Below are positions 28,383 through 37,758 of a stretch of DNA of 64,000 nucleotides, piece after piece. Under the pieces are notes generated by a model. The model was not told the origin of the DNA. It did not search any database and was given only the letters and a program-made list of their open reading frames with translations. The DNA lies in assembly GCA_017463985.1 (NCBI GenBank), contig JAFUEH010000036.1, positions 1 to 64,000 of the forward strand, given 5' to 3'. The translations under genes were made by a program, and so were the position numbers. The stretch comes from Eubacterium sp. Lineage in GTDB: Bacteria; Bacillota; Clostridia; Oscillospirales; Acutalibacteraceae. How positions within the stretch are numbered: position 1 is the first letter of the stretch; each line of letters starts with the position of its first letter.

Positions 28383-29090
28383 ATGACGTTGCAGGAAATC
28401 ATTGACGCTTCGTCGCGCATCGTATTTTTCGGCGGTGCCGGCGTCTCAACGGAAAGCGGTATACCGGATTTCCGTTCACAGGACGGCTTATATCATCAGC
28501 AATATGATTATCCGCCGGAGCAAATTCTTTCGCGTACGTTTTTTGATATGCATACGGAGGAATTTTTTCGCTTCTACCGTGATAAAATGCTGGTAGAGGG
28601 CGTACAGCCCAACGCGGCGCATAAAAAGCTGGCTGCGCTCGAAGCAGCCGGTAAGCTGTCGGCAGTCGTCACGCAGAATATTGACGGACTGCATCAAGCT
28701 GCCGGTAGTAAAAATGTATATGAGCTGCACGGCTCGGTGCACCACAATTACTGTATGCGCTGCGGAAAGTTCTTTTCTGCAGAAACGGTAAAAGTGCAAA
28801 CCGGTGTGCCGCATTGCGATTGCGGCGGTATCATCAAGCCCGATGTCGTGCTTTATGAAGAACCGCTCGACAGCCGAACGGTGGAGGGAGCGCTGGCTGC
28901 GATTGCCGACGCCGATTGTTTGATCGTGGCCGGTACATCGCTGACGGTCTATCCGGCCGCGTCCTTTATTCGCTATTTCCGCGGGAACGCCTTTGTGTTG
29001 ATTAACCGTGACGAAACGCCTGCAGACAGGCTGGCTGACCTGGTGCTGCACCAAAGCGTTGGCGAGGTGCTGTCTGCTATTACTGTTTAG
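28383..29090 (+). CDS. cobB: NAD-dependent protein deacylase (sirtuin)
   Basis: 235-residue sirtuin that removes acyl groups from lysine using NAD+. The NAD site is GGAGVSTESGIPDFRS (17-32), TQNID is at 97-101 and the catalytic His is H116 (LHGS). The zinc ligands are C124, C127, C145 and C147 (CMRC...CDC), and GTSL follows later. The last pair is spaced one residue apart, rather than the more usual CxxC. The start MTLQEI follows a weak AGGTGAT; there is no strong ribosome site, so coupling to the tautomerase is likely. The lipoprotein gene follows 11 bases later. Confidence 0.93.
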   Translation: MTLQEIIDASSRIVFFGGAGVSTESGIPDFRSQDGLYHQQYDYPPEQILSRTFFDMHTEEFFRFYRDKMLVEGVQPNAAHKKLAALEAAGKLSAVVTQNIDGLHQAAGSKNVYELHGSVHHNYCMRCGKFFSAETVKVQTGVPHCDCGGIIKPDVVLYEEPLDSRTVEGALAAIADADCLIVAGTSLTVYPAASFIRYFRGNAFVLINRDETPADRLADLVLHQSVGEVLSAITV

Positions 29091-29101
29091 AAGGAGCTAT
29101 T

Positions 29102-29998
29102 ATGAAAAAAACCATTGCTGTATGGCTGTCGCTGTGCCTGCTGGCACTGGGACTGTCCGCTTGCTCACAGCCTGAGACGACGGAGGAAACGGCAACGTCT
29201 GCCGCTGTGCCGCTGGCGATCACCTTTGACGCTGCTTATACTGATTATGACCAAAGCGTTGTTGCTGCTTATGAACAGCTTTGTACAGCTGTGATGAACG
29301 GCGAAGCGGAGGCGCGTATGAATGTCGGTCTGACGGAAGCGGTTTTACAGCTGTACTACACCTCTTTTCCGCTGAGTGCGCTCGCTGCGGTTACCGAAAA
29401 AAGCGATTCCTCCGGCGTAGCGATCACCTATATGGATCAGGCGACGCATCTGCAGCAGGTTGCGGCCTTTGCTGAAAAAATCAATACGCTCAAGACGCAG
29501 TGCTATAACGGCACTGTCAGCAAAACTGTCTATACCCTGAATCTTTACCGCTATATATGTGATAATTATCAGGAGGGCAGCGCGCAGAACGTGTATGAAA
29601 CGGTCATGAACGGAAACGGCTCAGCCGATACGTATTCCGGCTTCTTTGAATATATGCTCCAGCAGGCAGGCATCCCGTCCTATCATATTATCGGTACTGA
29701 TGCGGTCGGCTCTCCGGTTTCCTTTTCAGCGGCGGAGCTGGAAGGTAGTCTGTATTTCTTTGATCCGGTGATGGAATATTACACCTCCGGCGGCAAGCTG
29801 CTGCGCTATTTTGGTATGACGACCGACGATGTGACGAATTTTTCCGTACAGGAGCTGATCTATACAAACCGCCAAACAGCCGCTTATGCCTCGGATCTGC
29901 GATTTGACACGTGCCGCAAGGCGGTAGCGTGGGAAATCAGCGGCGCTTCCTTACTGCTGACTCTGGAAAGCGGTAAGGTCGTGGAAATCGAACTGTGA
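29102..29998 (+). CDS. Lipoprotein with inactive transglutaminase-like domain
   Basis: 298 residues. The lipobox LSAC puts the lipidated Cys at 21. Residues about 140-230 follow the bacterial transglutaminase/protease-like fold: GSADTYSGFFEYMLQQAGIP aligns with the C-x-G-Y...LLxxAGIP segment, and LYFFDPVMEY with the WYxxDPTW segment. The catalytic Cys position is Tyr178, and no catalytic His is evident, so the domain is probably not enzymatic. It would sit on the outer face of the membrane. It is last in the operon with the tautomerase and sirtuin, with AGAAGGAG at its start, and is followed by a terminator. Confidence 0.75.
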   Translation: MKKTIAVWLSLCLLALGLSACSQPETTEETATSAAVPLAITFDAAYTDYDQSVVAAYEQLCTAVMNGEAEARMNVGLTEAVLQLYYTSFPLSALAAVTEKSDSSGVAITYMDQATHLQQVAAFAEKINTLKTQCYNGTVSKTVYTLNLYRYICDNYQEGSAQNVYETVMNGNGSADTYSGFFEYMLQQAGIPSYHIIGTDAVGSPVSFSAAELEGSLYFFDPVMEYYTSGGKLLRYFGMTTDDVTNFSVQELIYTNRQTAAYASDLRFDTCRKAVAWEISGASLLLTLESGKVVEIEL

Positions 29999-30007
29999 TC
30001 ATCTTTG

Positions 30008-30043
30008 AAAACCGCAGAGTCTCTGATTGTTCTGCGGTTTTAT
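30008..30043 (+). terminator. Terminator of the tautomerase-sirtuin-lipoprotein operon
   Basis: AAAACCGCAGA (30008-30018) pairs perfectly with TCTGCGGTTTT (30031-30041). The U-tract is formed by the TTTTAT end. Confidence 0.75.
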
Positions 30044-30059
30044 CAATTATTATCTGTGA

Positions 30060-30083
30060 GCTTGGCTGAGATGAAAGCCAAGC
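30060..30083 (+). promoter_or_regulatory. Leader hairpin upstream of the symporter ribosome site
   Basis: GCTTGGCT (30060-30067) pairs with AGCCAAGC (30076-30083) around an 8-base loop, ending about eight bases before the GAGGAG ribosome site. It could affect initiation or mRNA stability; it has no T-run and is not a terminator. Confidence 0.35.
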
Positions 30084-30102
30084 AAGGAATGAGGAGATAC
30101 CA

Positions 30103-32442
30103 ATGGCTGACCGTTCGCTCATCAATAAAATAAACGGCGCTTTGAATAATGTCCGCTATTACTGGCACGAGCCGCCGCGCGGTAAGTTTATGTCGTTTAA
30201 AGAGGTGGCTGCGTATGCCTTCGGCGGAATCGGCGCCTATTTCGTGATTCAGCTAGGCTCAACCCTGATCGTCAGTACGACGAATATTATTGTCAGTACT
30301 GCCATCGGCGTCGGACCTGCGCATACATATATTATCTATCTGCTTGCCACATTTTTAAATATTCCGCTGACAGCAGTCAGGGCCAATATGATCGATAATA
30401 CACGCGGAAAGGGCGGTAAATACAGACCTTATCTGATTTCGATGGGTATTCCGACAGCGTTAATCGCGCTGCTTTATGTTTGGTTCCCGTATCAGCTTAT
30501 GTACAGTCTCTTCCCGGGTAAGCTCTTCGGTTATGACAAAGGCTACCTGATTAAGGTCTGCGTCGTATTTATCTGTAATCTCGGGCTCCACTTCTTTTTC
30601 AACTTTTTTCGGGATGCGTATGAAAACCTGATTCACGTGCTTTCTCCCGATACGCAGGAGCGTACGAATGTCCTGGCGGTCAAGGCGGTCGTCTATTCAC
30701 TGGCGCCCTCGATTATGAATTTTGTCAATCCTGTGATCGCTCAATTTTTTGCCGACAGCGATCAGACAAATATCATTGTTTACCGCATTACTTATCCGAT
30801 CTACGCAGTGATCGGCATTGCGCTGACGGTCGTCGTATTTGCCAATACAAAGGAAAAGATCGTTCAGGCAAAGACGCATACGATTCAGATCCGTTTTACT
30901 GATGCGCTGAAGGAAGTGGCGAAGAATAAATATTTTTGGATTATTTCACTGGCCGGTTGGCTCGGCTTTTTGGAGCTGGTCTATACCAATGTGCTGCTGT
31001 ATAATCAAAGCTACGGTCATACCGTTGACGGTGTTACCTACGGCGTCGCTTGGACGCTGATCGGTAATGCCTCGCTTTGGGGAATGCTGTTCGCCCCGTT
31101 CTTTGTGAAGCGCTTTGGCAAAAAAGCCGTGCTCATCACGGTCAATATGATGAATGTCGCGTGTATTCTGCTGATGATCGTCAATGTCCGTAGCTTTTGG
31201 TGGCTGGTTGCCTGTATTTGGTTGAATTATTTGTTCTCCTCTGTGGAGCAGATTACGACGCCGGCTATTCAAGCGGATATTCGTGATTACCAGCAGTACC
31301 GTTCCGGTGAGCGGATTGACGGTATGTTCGCTGCTGTTGGCACGATCGGTAACCTGGTAACGCTGGCGACCTCCGCCGTGCTGCCCGCTGTGCAGGAAAA
31401 ATTCGGTATCTATGAGGGAAACGGCTATGAAAAGGCCTTTGACATCCTGGATATTGAAAAAGGTCAGCCTGACCTGCTGTACCGTTTTTTGCCGGTGCTG
31501 ATTATTATGGCGGCCATCGGCGCTTTTATGAATGTGGTCCCGTATTTCTTTTATGATTTTAACGAGAAAAAGCAAAAAAGCGTGATCCGTGTTTTGCAGG
31601 TTCGTGCGCTATTTGAGGATTATGCCAATCATGCACTGAAAAACGAGCAGATCGTCGAAGCGATCGAGCTGGTGGAAAACGCGCGTGAAATGGCTGCAAA
31701 AAAGCCGTTGAATCTGGCGGAGCATCGCACAGACAAAAAGGCATATAAGGAATCGAAAGCCTTTAATGAAGAAATCGAAATTGCCAAGTTCGTCTGCAAG
31801 GAGCTTGACAAATTTGATAATGCGCTCGGTCAGCACAAGCTGTCAGTGTATCGGGAGATTGCTGAACAGGGACTCGGGTTTATCAATGGTATCAATCTGG
31901 ACTCGGTATCGGGAGAGATAAAAGAAGCGAAAGCACTGCCTAAGACGACGGAGGAGGAAAAAGAGTTCCGTGCTTTCAGAATTGAATTCGCTAAGAGTAA
32001 GCTGTCTGCTAAGCGAGCTTATGATAAGTATTACGGCTCGGTGAACGCCTTCGTGCAGCCTGATATGACGGCGTTGACGGCGCTGTTCGACCGCGAGGAT
32101 TCACTCGATGAAGCACTTTACCAAGCTGCCGAGAATAAGGATAAACAGCGCGCAAAGGCGCTATCTGCTGAAAAAAAGCAGGTGCAAAAGCAAGCAAAAA
32201 AGCTGATGGATGAATTTGCAAAATTCAACCGTGCCGCAAAGCCTTTCAATGACGCCGAAAAGCTGCTCCGGCAATATGAAAATTACAACCATTTCGATGA
32301 GATTGCAGCGCTATACGAAAACGCAAAGGTCGCTGCAGAAGCGGAGGCGCGCGAAGCTGCCGAAAGGGTGGAGACTAAGCGCCTTGAAGAGCAGGCGGAG
32401 CTGGCAGCCAGGAAAGCGGCAAAGAAGCAAAAAAACAAATAA
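30103..32442 (+). CDS. GPH-family sugar symporter with long cytosolic C-terminal extension
   Basis: 779 residues. Residues about 30-490 form a 12-helix MFS transporter of the glycoside-pentoside-hexuronide:cation symporter group (IDNTRGKGGKYRPYLISMG in the 2-3 loop region; two-fold MFS layout). The family imports sugars or glycosides with H+ or Na+. Residues about 495-779 are a soluble, charged, mainly helical tail, Lys/Glu/Ala-rich with strong coiled-coil character near the end (EAEAREAAERVETKRLEEQAE). It is not the EIIA-like regulatory domain known from LacS. GAGGAG precedes the ATG. It is followed by pgm with its own promoter. The substrate is unknown. Confidence 0.85.
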   Translation: MADRSLINKINGALNNVRYYWHEPPRGKFMSFKEVAAYAFGGIGAYFVIQLGSTLIVSTTNIIVSTAIGVGPAHTYIIYLLATFLNIPLTAVRANMIDNTRGKGGKYRPYLISMGIPTALIALLYVWFPYQLMYSLFPGKLFGYDKGYLIKVCVVFICNLGLHFFFNFFRDAYENLIHVLSPDTQERTNVLAVKAVVYSLAPSIMNFVNPVIAQFFADSDQTNIIVYRITYPIYAVIGIALTVVVFANTKEKIVQAKTHTIQIRFTDALKEVAKNKYFWIISLAGWLGFLELVYTNVLLYNQSYGHTVDGVTYGVAWTLIGNASLWGMLFAPFFVKRFGKKAVLITVNMMNVACILLMIVNVRSFWWLVACIWLNYLFSSVEQITTPAIQADIRDYQQYRSGERIDGMFAAVGTIGNLVTLATSAVLPAVQEKFGIYEGNGYEKAFDILDIEKGQPDLLYRFLPVLIIMAAIGAFMNVVPYFFYDFNEKKQKSVIRVLQVRALFEDYANHALKNEQIVEAIELVENAREMAAKKPLNLAEHRTDKKAYKESKAFNEEIEIAKFVCKELDKFDNALGQHKLSVYREIAEQGLGFINGINLDSVSGEIKEAKALPKTTEEEKEFRAFRIEFAKSKLSAKRAYDKYYGSVNAFVQPDMTALTALFDREDSLDEALYQAAENKDKQRAKALSAEKKQVQKQAKKLMDEFAKFNRAAKPFNDAEKLLRQYENYNHFDEIAALYENAKVAAEAEAREAAERVETKRLEEQAELAARKAAKKQKNK

Positions 32443-32449
32443 CCACCAT

Positions 32450-32480
32450 AAAAAGCGGTCGTTTTACGGCCGTTTTTCTT
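32450..32480 (+). terminator. Terminator after the symporter gene
   Basis: AAAAA then CGGTC pair with GGCCG then TTTTT (one bulged G), ending in TTTTTCTT near 32473-32480. The promoter of pgm starts in its tail. Confidence 0.6.
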
Positions 32481-32507
32481 GTATAGTGCAGAAAAATATG
32501 TTATAAT
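32479..32507 (+). promoter_or_regulatory. Sigma-A promoter of pgm
   Basis: TTGTAT (32479-32484) and perfect TATAAT (32502-32507), 17 bp apart. Confidence 0.65.
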
Positions 32508-32532
32508 TATTTATTACTACGGAGGTGTTATG

Positions 32533-34158
32533 ATGAATTACCGTGAAAAATATGAACAGTGGCTTGGCTTCGATGCGCAAACGCGGCAGGAGCTGGAAAG
32601 CATTACTGATGAAAAGGAAATTGAAGACCGTTTTTATAAAGAACTGGCGTTTGGAACCGGCGGCTTGCGCGGAATGATGGGCGCCGGCACTAACCGCATG
32701 AACCGCTATACCGTCGGCAAGGTCACCCTTGGTTTAGCGAATTATTTAAAGGCTAAGTACGACGGCGACATCAAGGTAGCACTGGCTTATGATTCGCGCA
32801 ATAATTCTGCGGCTTTTGCTGCGACGGCTGCCGGTATTTTTGCCGCCTGCGGTTTTCAGGTGTATTTGTATGAAACGCTCGTGCCGGTGCCGGTGCTGAG
32901 CTTTACGACGGCTTATTTGGGCTGTCAGGCAGGCGTCATGATCACTGCATCGCATAATCCCAAAGAGTATAACGGCTATAAGGTATATGACAACACCGGC
33001 TGCCAGCTCTGCACAGAAGATGCGCAGGAGGCTATCCGTTTTATTAACGCGGTGGAGGATTTTGCGGCTATTCCGTTTTATGACGGCAAAGAGGGAATCA
33101 CAATGCTGGGAGAAGAAACGCTTGGTGCCTTTCTCTCTGCTGTCAGAAAACAGTCTGTCTATGAAGAAAAGAGCGATTTAAAGATCGTCTACACACCGCT
33201 GCACGGCACCGGTAATGTGCCGGTGCGCCGTGTACTGCAGGGAATGAACGTGACGGTCGTTAAAGAACAGGAGCTGCCTGACGGAAATTTCTCTACGGTG
33301 AGAAGTCCTAACCCGGAGGAAAAGGATGCGCTCAATATGGCGATTGCGCAGGCGAAGGAGATCGGTGCTGACTTGGTGCTGGGTACTGATCCGGATTGCG
33401 ACCGTGTCGGCATTGCCGTAAAAAACGGTGAGGATTATGTCCTGATGACCGGCAACCAGACCGGCGCGCTGCTGATTCAGTTCCTGCTGACGATGAAAAA
33501 AACGTCTTTGACACCGAAATCAACCTTGGTGAAAACGATCGTTACCTCCGAGCTTGGTGCCAATATCGGTAAGCGCTTCGGACTGCAGGTGGACGAAACG
33601 CTGACCGGCTTTAAATATATTGGTGATAAGATCAATCAATATCAACGCACCGGTGAAAAGGAATTCGTGATCGGCTATGAGGAAAGCTACGGCTATCTTG
33701 TCGGTACGCACGCGAAGGATAAGGACGCGGTTGTGAGCGCTATGCTGATCTGTCAGATGGTGGCTTGGTATAAAAATCAGGGTAAAACGCTCGTTGAAGC
33801 CCTCGATGATATTTACCGTGAGTACGGCTACTACCTTGATTATCTTGACTCCTTCGTGTTGAAGGGCAAGGACGGTGCCGAAAAAATACAAGCGCTGATG
33901 ACAGCCTTCCGCCATACCGGAACGGCGCTGTTCAGCGACCTGCGCGAGGTGATCGATTACGCTGACGGTATTGCCGATCTGCCAAAGGAAAATGTGTTGA
34001 AATATATCTTTACCGACGGCTCTTGGATGGCAGTGAGACCAAGCGGAACGGAACCGAAAATCAAGGTATATTATTCGATTGTGGATACAGATAAGGCGCG
34101 TGCACAGGTGCGGCTGGATGCGATTCGCCGCGTGATGGAAGAAAAGATTAACGGCTGA
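32533..34158 (+). CDS. pgm: Phosphoglucomutase/phosphomannomutase (alpha-PGM family)
   Basis: 541-residue alpha-phosphohexomutase interconverting glucose-1-phosphate and glucose-6-phosphate (and perhaps mannose phosphates). The phosphoserine loop TASHNPKEYNGYK has S140, the metal loop is GTDPDCDRVG, the sugar loop is GYEESYGY and the C-terminal phosphate loop is RPSGTEPKIK. Its length matches PgcA of B. subtilis. Of two adjacent ATGs, the second (MNYREK) has better spacing from GGAGG (seven bases). It feeds nucleotide-sugar synthesis, including that of the polysaccharide cluster. A NifU-like gene and GH38 follow closely. Confidence 0.93.
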   Translation: MNYREKYEQWLGFDAQTRQELESITDEKEIEDRFYKELAFGTGGLRGMMGAGTNRMNRYTVGKVTLGLANYLKAKYDGDIKVALAYDSRNNSAAFAATAAGIFAACGFQVYLYETLVPVPVLSFTTAYLGCQAGVMITASHNPKEYNGYKVYDNTGCQLCTEDAQEAIRFINAVEDFAAIPFYDGKEGITMLGEETLGAFLSAVRKQSVYEEKSDLKIVYTPLHGTGNVPVRRVLQGMNVTVVKEQELPDGNFSTVRSPNPEEKDALNMAIAQAKEIGADLVLGTDPDCDRVGIAVKNGEDYVLMTGNQTGALLIQFLLTMKKTSLTPKSTLVKTIVTSELGANIGKRFGLQVDETLTGFKYIGDKINQYQRTGEKEFVIGYEESYGYLVGTHAKDKDAVVSAMLICQMVAWYKNQGKTLVEALDDIYREYGYYLDYLDSFVLKGKDGAEKIQALMTAFRHTGTALFSDLREVIDYADGIADLPKENVLKYIFTDGSWMAVRPSGTEPKIKVYYSIVDTDKARAQVRLDAIRRVMEEKING

Positions 34159-34172
34159 CGGAGAATAAGGCT

Positions 34173-34412
34173 ATGACAGTAAAGGATTATATTGAACAGG
34201 TGATTGCGCCGAAGCTGCAGGGCGACGGCGGATGGATTGAATTCCGCTCGCTTCAGGGTGATGAGTTGACGGTTGTGTTTCGCGGCGAGTGCGCAAAGTG
34301 CCTGATTTTGCACCGTTGTGTTGCCTGGATTGAGGAACAGATTCAACAGGATCTCCGGCAGACAGTGAAGATCAACGCCGTCCGTAAGCGGCCGTATTTT
34401 CAGGAGGTGTAG
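34173..34412 (+). CDS. NifU C-terminal-domain-like Fe-S protein
   Basis: 79 residues matching the NifU C-terminal scaffold domain: IAPKLQGDGGWIEF corresponds to IRPxLxxDGGDVE, and GECAKC provides the cluster-binding CxxC (C40, C43). Free-standing proteins of this kind carry or deliver Fe-S clusters. A third Cys (C49) lies shortly after. The gene sits between pgm and GH38 with short gaps, so it is probably co-transcribed, though no metabolic connection is obvious. Its length and motif support a real gene. Confidence 0.78.
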   Translation: MTVKDYIEQVIAPKLQGDGGWIEFRSLQGDELTVVFRGECAKCLILHRCVAWIEEQIQQDLRQTVKINAVRKRPYFQEV

Positions 34413-34415
34413 CGC

Positions 34416-37349
34416 ATGGCTCATATTAAAGTAGAAAGACGCTCCTTGCGTCCGGACGAATGGACAAAGCTGCGCTACGGCTGGCTGAAAAAACATATCT
34501 ATTCCTCTAAATGGGAAATTAAGAACCTGATGATCCGTGATGCACGTCAGGTTGCGGAAATGGAATTTGAATATTATTCCGAGGATTACCGACCGCTGCA
34601 AAAAGGGGATCTCTATTTCACACCGGACGGCACGGCCTTTATTAAGGCAGATGTGCGTATTCCGGAGGAGCTGCAGGGAAAAGAGCTTTGGTTTACGCTG
34701 AAAACAGCGGCGGAGATCTGCGTACAGGTCAACGGTAAGTATGTCGGCGGTGTGGATCCGAACCGTGAGCGGATGCTGCTGTCTCCTTATGTGGACGACA
34801 CACAGGTGCTTCATTTTGAAATGATGGGCTATAACCGATCAAAGCCGGACGACGAGCGCAATCCGGAATCCCTTTCTGTTCGCGGCTGCCGTCAGGTGTT
34901 TGAAGGTGCGTATATCGCGACGGTGAACCATGAGGTGCAGGAGCTGGTTTGGGATTTTGAGCTGCTGCTGGATATTATGGATGGCGAGGCGTTTAACGAG
35001 GATTATCGCAATTTTCTGAAGCGCGAGCTGAATAACGCCATGAACCTGATCGATTTTTACAGCGAGGAGCTGTCGGGTTTGCAGGAAGCAAAGCGGTATA
35101 TTGACGAGGTGATCTATGCGAACGATACCTATAAAGGTAGCGGCGATGTGGCGTTGATCGCCCATTCGCATCTGGACATTGCCTATTATTGGCGCCGGAT
35201 TCATGCGGTACAGAAGAATTTACGCACGGTGCTGATTCAGCTGCGGCTGATGGACCGCTATCCCGATTTTAAATACACCCACACCCAGCCTTACGTTTAT
35301 GAGACACTTGAAAAGTATTATCCGGAGGTCTTCGCGGAGCTGCAGGAAAAGGTGAAAAGCGGCCAGTTTGAACCTGTCGGCGCCATGTATGTTGAACCGG
35401 ATTGTAATATTCCAAATGCCGAATCGCTCATTCGCCAGTGCCTCTACGGACAGCAGACCTATCAGCGTATGTTCGGGAAGAGGGTGAATAACGCTTGGCT
35501 GCCGGATGTTTTCGGCAATTCCTGGATCATGCCGCAGATATTAAAAAAATGCGGCGTGGATTACTTTGTGTCCAATAAAATGTCTACCTGGAATGATACG
35601 AACCGTTTTCCGCACAATAATTTTATATGGCGCGGTATTGACGGAACGGAGGTGTTGGCCTGCGTACCGCCGACGCACTTTATTACTTGGAATTATCCGT
35701 CACAGATTCAGGCGAACTGGGAGGCCTATATTGATAAGGACCTCGGCGGTCAGACGCTGAATATGTTCGGTTACGGTGACGGCGGCTCCGGTTGTACGGA
35801 GGATATGATCGAGCTGATGCATCGGTTTGAGAAGGTTTCGGCTATGCCTAAGTGCACGCATGTCGGCGGTGCGGAATTCCTTGAGAAAAATCTGAAGGAT
35901 AACGATAAGCTGGAAACATGGGACGGTGAGCTGTATCTTGAAATGCACCGAGGCACCTTTACGACCAAAGCTGACCTGAAGGCGGCCAATCGCCGTCTTG
36001 AGCAAAAATTCAGAAACGCTGAGATTCTCTGTGTGATGCGCGGTGAAAACCGTCAGCAGGAGATCGGTGAGTTATATAAAAAATTTTTGGTCAATCAGTT
36101 TCATGATATTCTGCCTGGGTCGCATATTCATCCTGTCTACGAGGACGCCATGGCGGACTACCGTTCGATCGAGCAGCAGCTGGACGATATGATCGGTAAC
36201 CGCGGCGCAACCTATTTTAATTCCCTGAATATTCCGCGTGATGCGTTGACCTTCGTGGAGGATGAAAACGGGACGGCAACCAGAATGGGCAAAAAAGGTA
36301 ACTGGCTCGTGCCGCAGATCGCGCCGTTAGCAACGAAGCCGCTGCGCTTTGTACGTACGGCTGCTGATTGGATCCGTATTGACGGGCTTGATGCGGTAAC
36401 GCCGTTCTATGCGATCTCGCTGAACGAGGACGGCTCTATCGCCTCTCTCTATGATTTAGAGCTTGGCAGGGAATGGACTGCCGGCAATTTCAATAAGCTC
36501 TGTATATACGACGATCGCCCGGGTAATTACGACGCATGGGATATTTTACCGAATTACCGTGAAAAGACGATTGATATCCGTGTGGAGGAACCCTTGAAGC
36601 TGGTAGAGCTGGACGGCGAAAGCGCCACGTTCCGCTGCCGTTTAGCGACGGCTGCTTCTGAATGGACGATGCTTGTCCGTCTTTTCAGACGAAGCAGAGG
36701 AATAGAGGTTGAAAATATCGTCGACTGGCAGGAAAATCACAAGCTGGCCAAAGCAGAATTCGACTGTAATGTGTTGACGCGTAAGGCCTTGTGCGATACC
36801 TCCGCCGGTTATATTGAACGTGAAACGCACCGTAATACCAGCTGGCAGCAGGCGCGTTTTGAAACCTGTCACCATAAATGGTGCTCTGTGGCAGAGGCTT
36901 TTGGCGGTATTGCCCTGATCAATGACTGTAAATACGGCGTTGGCTTTAATAACAGCTCCATGAGCCTGTCGCTCCTGAGAGCTACCGAACGGCCGGATGT
37001 TGTTTCTGATCTGGGTCACCATCATTTTTCCTATATGATCATGCCGCATAAGGGCGACGCTATCCATGCCGGTATTAATAATATCGCGCTGCAATACAAT
37101 AATCCGCTGATTAAAACCAGTGCCGAGTGGATGCTGCCTACCTTTGAGCCGCTGCTGCTGCAGGCCGCTAAGTTCAGTGAGGACGGCACGATGAAGGTGC
37201 TTCGCCTTTCAGAGCAGTACGGTAACCGCGGCTTTATCATCCTTGACCGTCCGGTTAAGGTGCTCAATATGCTCGAAGATACAGAAAAAACGACCGATGT
37301 GCTGGAATACAAACCGTTTGAAATTATTACACTGGGATTGGAGCTGTAA
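34416..37349 (+). CDS. GH38 alpha-mannosidase
   Basis: 977-residue glycoside hydrolase family 38 enzyme that removes alpha-linked mannose from oligosaccharides. An N-terminal domain of about 240 residues precedes the catalytic domain. Zinc ligands in HSHLDIAYYW are H250 (HxHxD: H250, H252, D254), and the nucleophile is D364 in LPDVFGNSW. GH38 middle and C-terminal beta domains follow. There is no signal peptide, so it acts on imported glycans, perhaps those of host N-glycans or yeast mannan. AGGAGG precedes the ATG. It is downstream of pgm, which can use the released sugar phosphate. Confidence 0.94.
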   Translation: MAHIKVERRSLRPDEWTKLRYGWLKKHIYSSKWEIKNLMIRDARQVAEMEFEYYSEDYRPLQKGDLYFTPDGTAFIKADVRIPEELQGKELWFTLKTAAEICVQVNGKYVGGVDPNRERMLLSPYVDDTQVLHFEMMGYNRSKPDDERNPESLSVRGCRQVFEGAYIATVNHEVQELVWDFELLLDIMDGEAFNEDYRNFLKRELNNAMNLIDFYSEELSGLQEAKRYIDEVIYANDTYKGSGDVALIAHSHLDIAYYWRRIHAVQKNLRTVLIQLRLMDRYPDFKYTHTQPYVYETLEKYYPEVFAELQEKVKSGQFEPVGAMYVEPDCNIPNAESLIRQCLYGQQTYQRMFGKRVNNAWLPDVFGNSWIMPQILKKCGVDYFVSNKMSTWNDTNRFPHNNFIWRGIDGTEVLACVPPTHFITWNYPSQIQANWEAYIDKDLGGQTLNMFGYGDGGSGCTEDMIELMHRFEKVSAMPKCTHVGGAEFLEKNLKDNDKLETWDGELYLEMHRGTFTTKADLKAANRRLEQKFRNAEILCVMRGENRQQEIGELYKKFLVNQFHDILPGSHIHPVYEDAMADYRSIEQQLDDMIGNRGATYFNSLNIPRDALTFVEDENGTATRMGKKGNWLVPQIAPLATKPLRFVRTAADWIRIDGLDAVTPFYAISLNEDGSIASLYDLELGREWTAGNFNKLCIYDDRPGNYDAWDILPNYREKTIDIRVEEPLKLVELDGESATFRCRLATAASEWTMLVRLFRRSRGIEVENIVDWQENHKLAKAEFDCNVLTRKALCDTSAGYIERETHRNTSWQQARFETCHHKWCSVAEAFGGIALINDCKYGVGFNNSSMSLSLLRATERPDVVSDLGHHHFSYMIMPHKGDAIHAGINNIALQYNNPLIKTSAEWMLPTFEPLLLQAAKFSEDGTMKVLRLSEQYGNRGFIILDRPVKVLNMLEDTEKTTDVLEYKPFEIITLGLEL

Positions 37350-37350
37350 T

Positions 37351-37758
37351 ATGCCGAATGCTGTCTGGATACTGGCCGGTGTCGCGGCTGTGCTTTTGCT
37401 GGGGATCGTGATCGTTCCTGTTGTTAACCGCAGACAGTTTAATAAGCTGCCTGCGGAGCAGAAGGTGCGTATTTTAATGAAGGAGGCAAGGTCATTGTCC
37501 TTCTTTAAGAATGTTTCCTCCGGCAGCAGCGGCACGCTGTATTATATTAAAAATAAGCGAAAAATTTATGCTTTTCCCTGGAAATTAAAGGACGGCAGTA
37601 TGGTTTGTACCAGAACGTCACTCTTTGATCGATGGGACTATCCGGAGGAACAGCCTGCTTTTACGGAAGACGAAGTGCGTTTTGTGTCAGAGGAGCTGCA
37701 TAAATATAATGAGAAGAACGCTGTAAAGCTTTTGATTGAATATGACGTTAACAAGTGA
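37351..37758 (+). CDS. Small single-TM protein of unknown function
   Basis: 135 residues. One N-terminal TM (about 4-24) is followed by a cytosolic domain of about 110 residues containing NKLPAEQKVRILMKEARSL and LYYIKNKRKIYAFPWKLKDG. I do not recognise the family. The gene begins one base after the GH38 stop and overlaps the start of the CCA-adding enzyme by 17 bases, so it is in the same transcript. No ribosome site is strong here; coupling from GH38 is likely. Confidence 0.7.
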   Translation: MPNAVWILAGVAAVLLLGIVIVPVVNRRQFNKLPAEQKVRILMKEARSLSFFKNVSSGSSGTLYYIKNKRKIYAFPWKLKDGSMVCTRTSLFDRWDYPEEQPAFTEDEVRFVSEELHKYNEKNAVKLLIEYDVNK

